In this document: piece by piece, positions 7,422-7,755 of the stretch
How the letters are laid out: the number at the start of each line of letters is the position of its first letter
Position numbering within the stretch: position 1 is the stretch's first letter
NCBI GenBank assembly: GCA_030614305.1
Contig: JAUWKH010000075.1
Coordinates: 1-7,755, forward strand
From: Bacteroidota bacterium
Lineage (GTDB): Bacteria > Bacteroidota > Bacteroidia > Bacteroidales > JADFUO01
Reading direction: 5' to 3'
DNA length: 7,755 nt
Notes under the pieces: generated by a model
Database searches by the model: none
What the model was told of the DNA's origin: nothing
What the model saw: only the letters and a program-made list of their open reading frames with translations
Made by a program: the position numbers and the translations under genes

Positions 7422-7488
7422 CTTTATACCCTTATACCCTTATACCTTTATACCCCCTTATACCTTTATACCCTTATTCCCCTTATAC
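7422..7488. repeat. Octamer tandem repeat (CYTTATAC x8)
   Basis: Eight units of CCTTATAC or CTTTATAC follow directly after the nonamer array: 7422-7429, 7430-7437, 7438-7445, 7446-7453, 7456-7463, 7464-7471, 7472-7479 (CCTTATTC) and 7481-7488, with extra C bases at 7454-7455 and 7480. The extra bases lie in C-runs, as expected from strand slippage. The CCCTT cores are complementary to the AAGGG cores of the nonamer array, so the two arrays can fold back on each other. Confidence 0.75.
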
Positions 7489-7548
7489 CATTTTAAAATA
7501 TATCCTCAAAGCCAGAGAATAGGAATTGATTAATTACAAAACAATTTA

Positions 7549-7556
7549 CAAAGTTA
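7549..7556 (-). promoter_or_regulatory. Candidate -7 box reading toward the phosphopantetheinyl transferase
   Basis: On the minus strand this reads TAACTTTG, an exact TAnnTTTG match. Transcription would start near 7541 and give a leader of almost 290 bases containing both tandem-repeat arrays. No TTG element is seen at the normal upstream spacing, so the call rests on the -7 box alone. Confidence 0.4.
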
Positions 7557-7594
7557 ATCGTAAAATCTAAATTATTTAAAAAATTCACAAAACA

Positions 7595-7626
7595 TTGCTC
7601 TTTTTAATAAATATTGACTAATTTTG
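7595..7626 (+). promoter_or_regulatory. Promoter of ahcY, Bacteroidota type
   Basis: The -7 box TAATTTTG (7619-7626) matches TAnnTTTG exactly, and TTG (7595-7597) lies 21 bases upstream, within the spacing usual for the -33 element. Transcription would begin near 7633, about 32 bases before the ahcY start codon. The leader is almost all A/T and has no Shine-Dalgarno sequence, as is usual in this phylum. Confidence 0.6.
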
Positions 7627-7664
7627 CACTCCAAAAATTAAAAAAAAATTTAAATAAATTTATA

Positions 7665-7755
7665 ATGGAAAATGTAATGGTTGAAAAAGAATTAAAATAC
7701 AAAATAGCAGATATTTCACTTGCAGAATTCGGAAGGAAAGAGATAGAAATTGCTG
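7665..7755 (+). CDS. ahcY: S-adenosylhomocysteine hydrolase, N-terminal fragment
   Basis: Only the first 30 codons are in the window; the gene runs off the right edge. After a short lysine- and glutamate-rich start, residues 12-30 (YKIADISLAEFGRKEIEIA) closely resemble the conserved N-terminus of S-adenosylhomocysteine hydrolase, the NAD-dependent enzyme that splits S-adenosylhomocysteine into adenosine and homocysteine. The ATG at 7665-7667 is preferred, though the ATG at codon 5 is also possible. The well-placed promoter just upstream and the nearby metH, which uses homocysteine, support the call. The catalytic and NAD-binding regions cannot be checked here. Confidence 0.88.
   Translation, partial: MENVMVEKELKYKIADISLAEFGRKEIEIA

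Noticed and set aside
7367..7488. CRISPR array
   Set aside because: Units are 8-9 bases and directly adjacent, with no unique spacers and no cas genes in the window.
7422..7488. Small peptide gene on the minus strand in the octamer array
   Set aside because: Each GTATAAGG unit brings a TAA, and the eight-base period rotates it through all three frames, so no open frame of useful length survives.

Overview
The window is a stretch of AT-rich bacterial chromosome, most likely from a member of the Bacteroidota. Three things suggest this. Matches to the Bacteroidota -7 promoter box (TAnnTTTG) lie in the intergenic spacers, start codons follow A/T-rich leaders with no obvious Shine-Dalgarno sequence, and the bacterial form of geranylgeranylglyceryl-phosphate synthase is present. 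No plasmid, phage or transposase gene is visible. Genus and species cannot be told from the sequence.

Layout: four complete genes lie on the minus strand. In transcription order from high to low coordinates they are a 4'-phosphopantetheinyl transferase (6619-7254), cobalamin-dependent methionine synthase metH (2797-6480), a MetF-MetV fusion type methylenetetrahydrofolate reductase (1114-2691), and a GGGP-synthase family prenyltransferase (83-820). A fifth gene starts on the plus strand at 7665 and runs off the right edge; its first 30 codons look like S-adenosylhomocysteine hydrolase (ahcY). The 410-bp spacer 7255-7664 is therefore a divergent promoter region.

Three of the five genes form a methyl cycle. 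The MetF-MetV protein would make 5-methyl-tetrahydrofolate, MetH would pass the methyl group to homocysteine, and AhcY would regenerate homocysteine from S-adenosylhomocysteine. The phosphopantetheinyl transferase (carrier-protein activation) and the prenyltransferase (ether-type lipid precursor) are not part of that cycle; their closeness probably reflects chromosomal neighbourhood rather than one pathway.

I see no clearly new multi-gene system. The unexplained structure is in the spacers. Every spacer longer than 100 bp carries its own short tandem repeat (7-, 7-, 8-, 8- and 9-base units). A 17-base sequence is repeated exactly in two spacers, each time about 20 bases from a heptamer array. 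A long hairpin of about 27 base pairs follows the MetF-MetV gene, and its irregular positions become G-U pairs only in minus-strand RNA. No cobalamin or SAM riboswitch was recognised upstream of metH.
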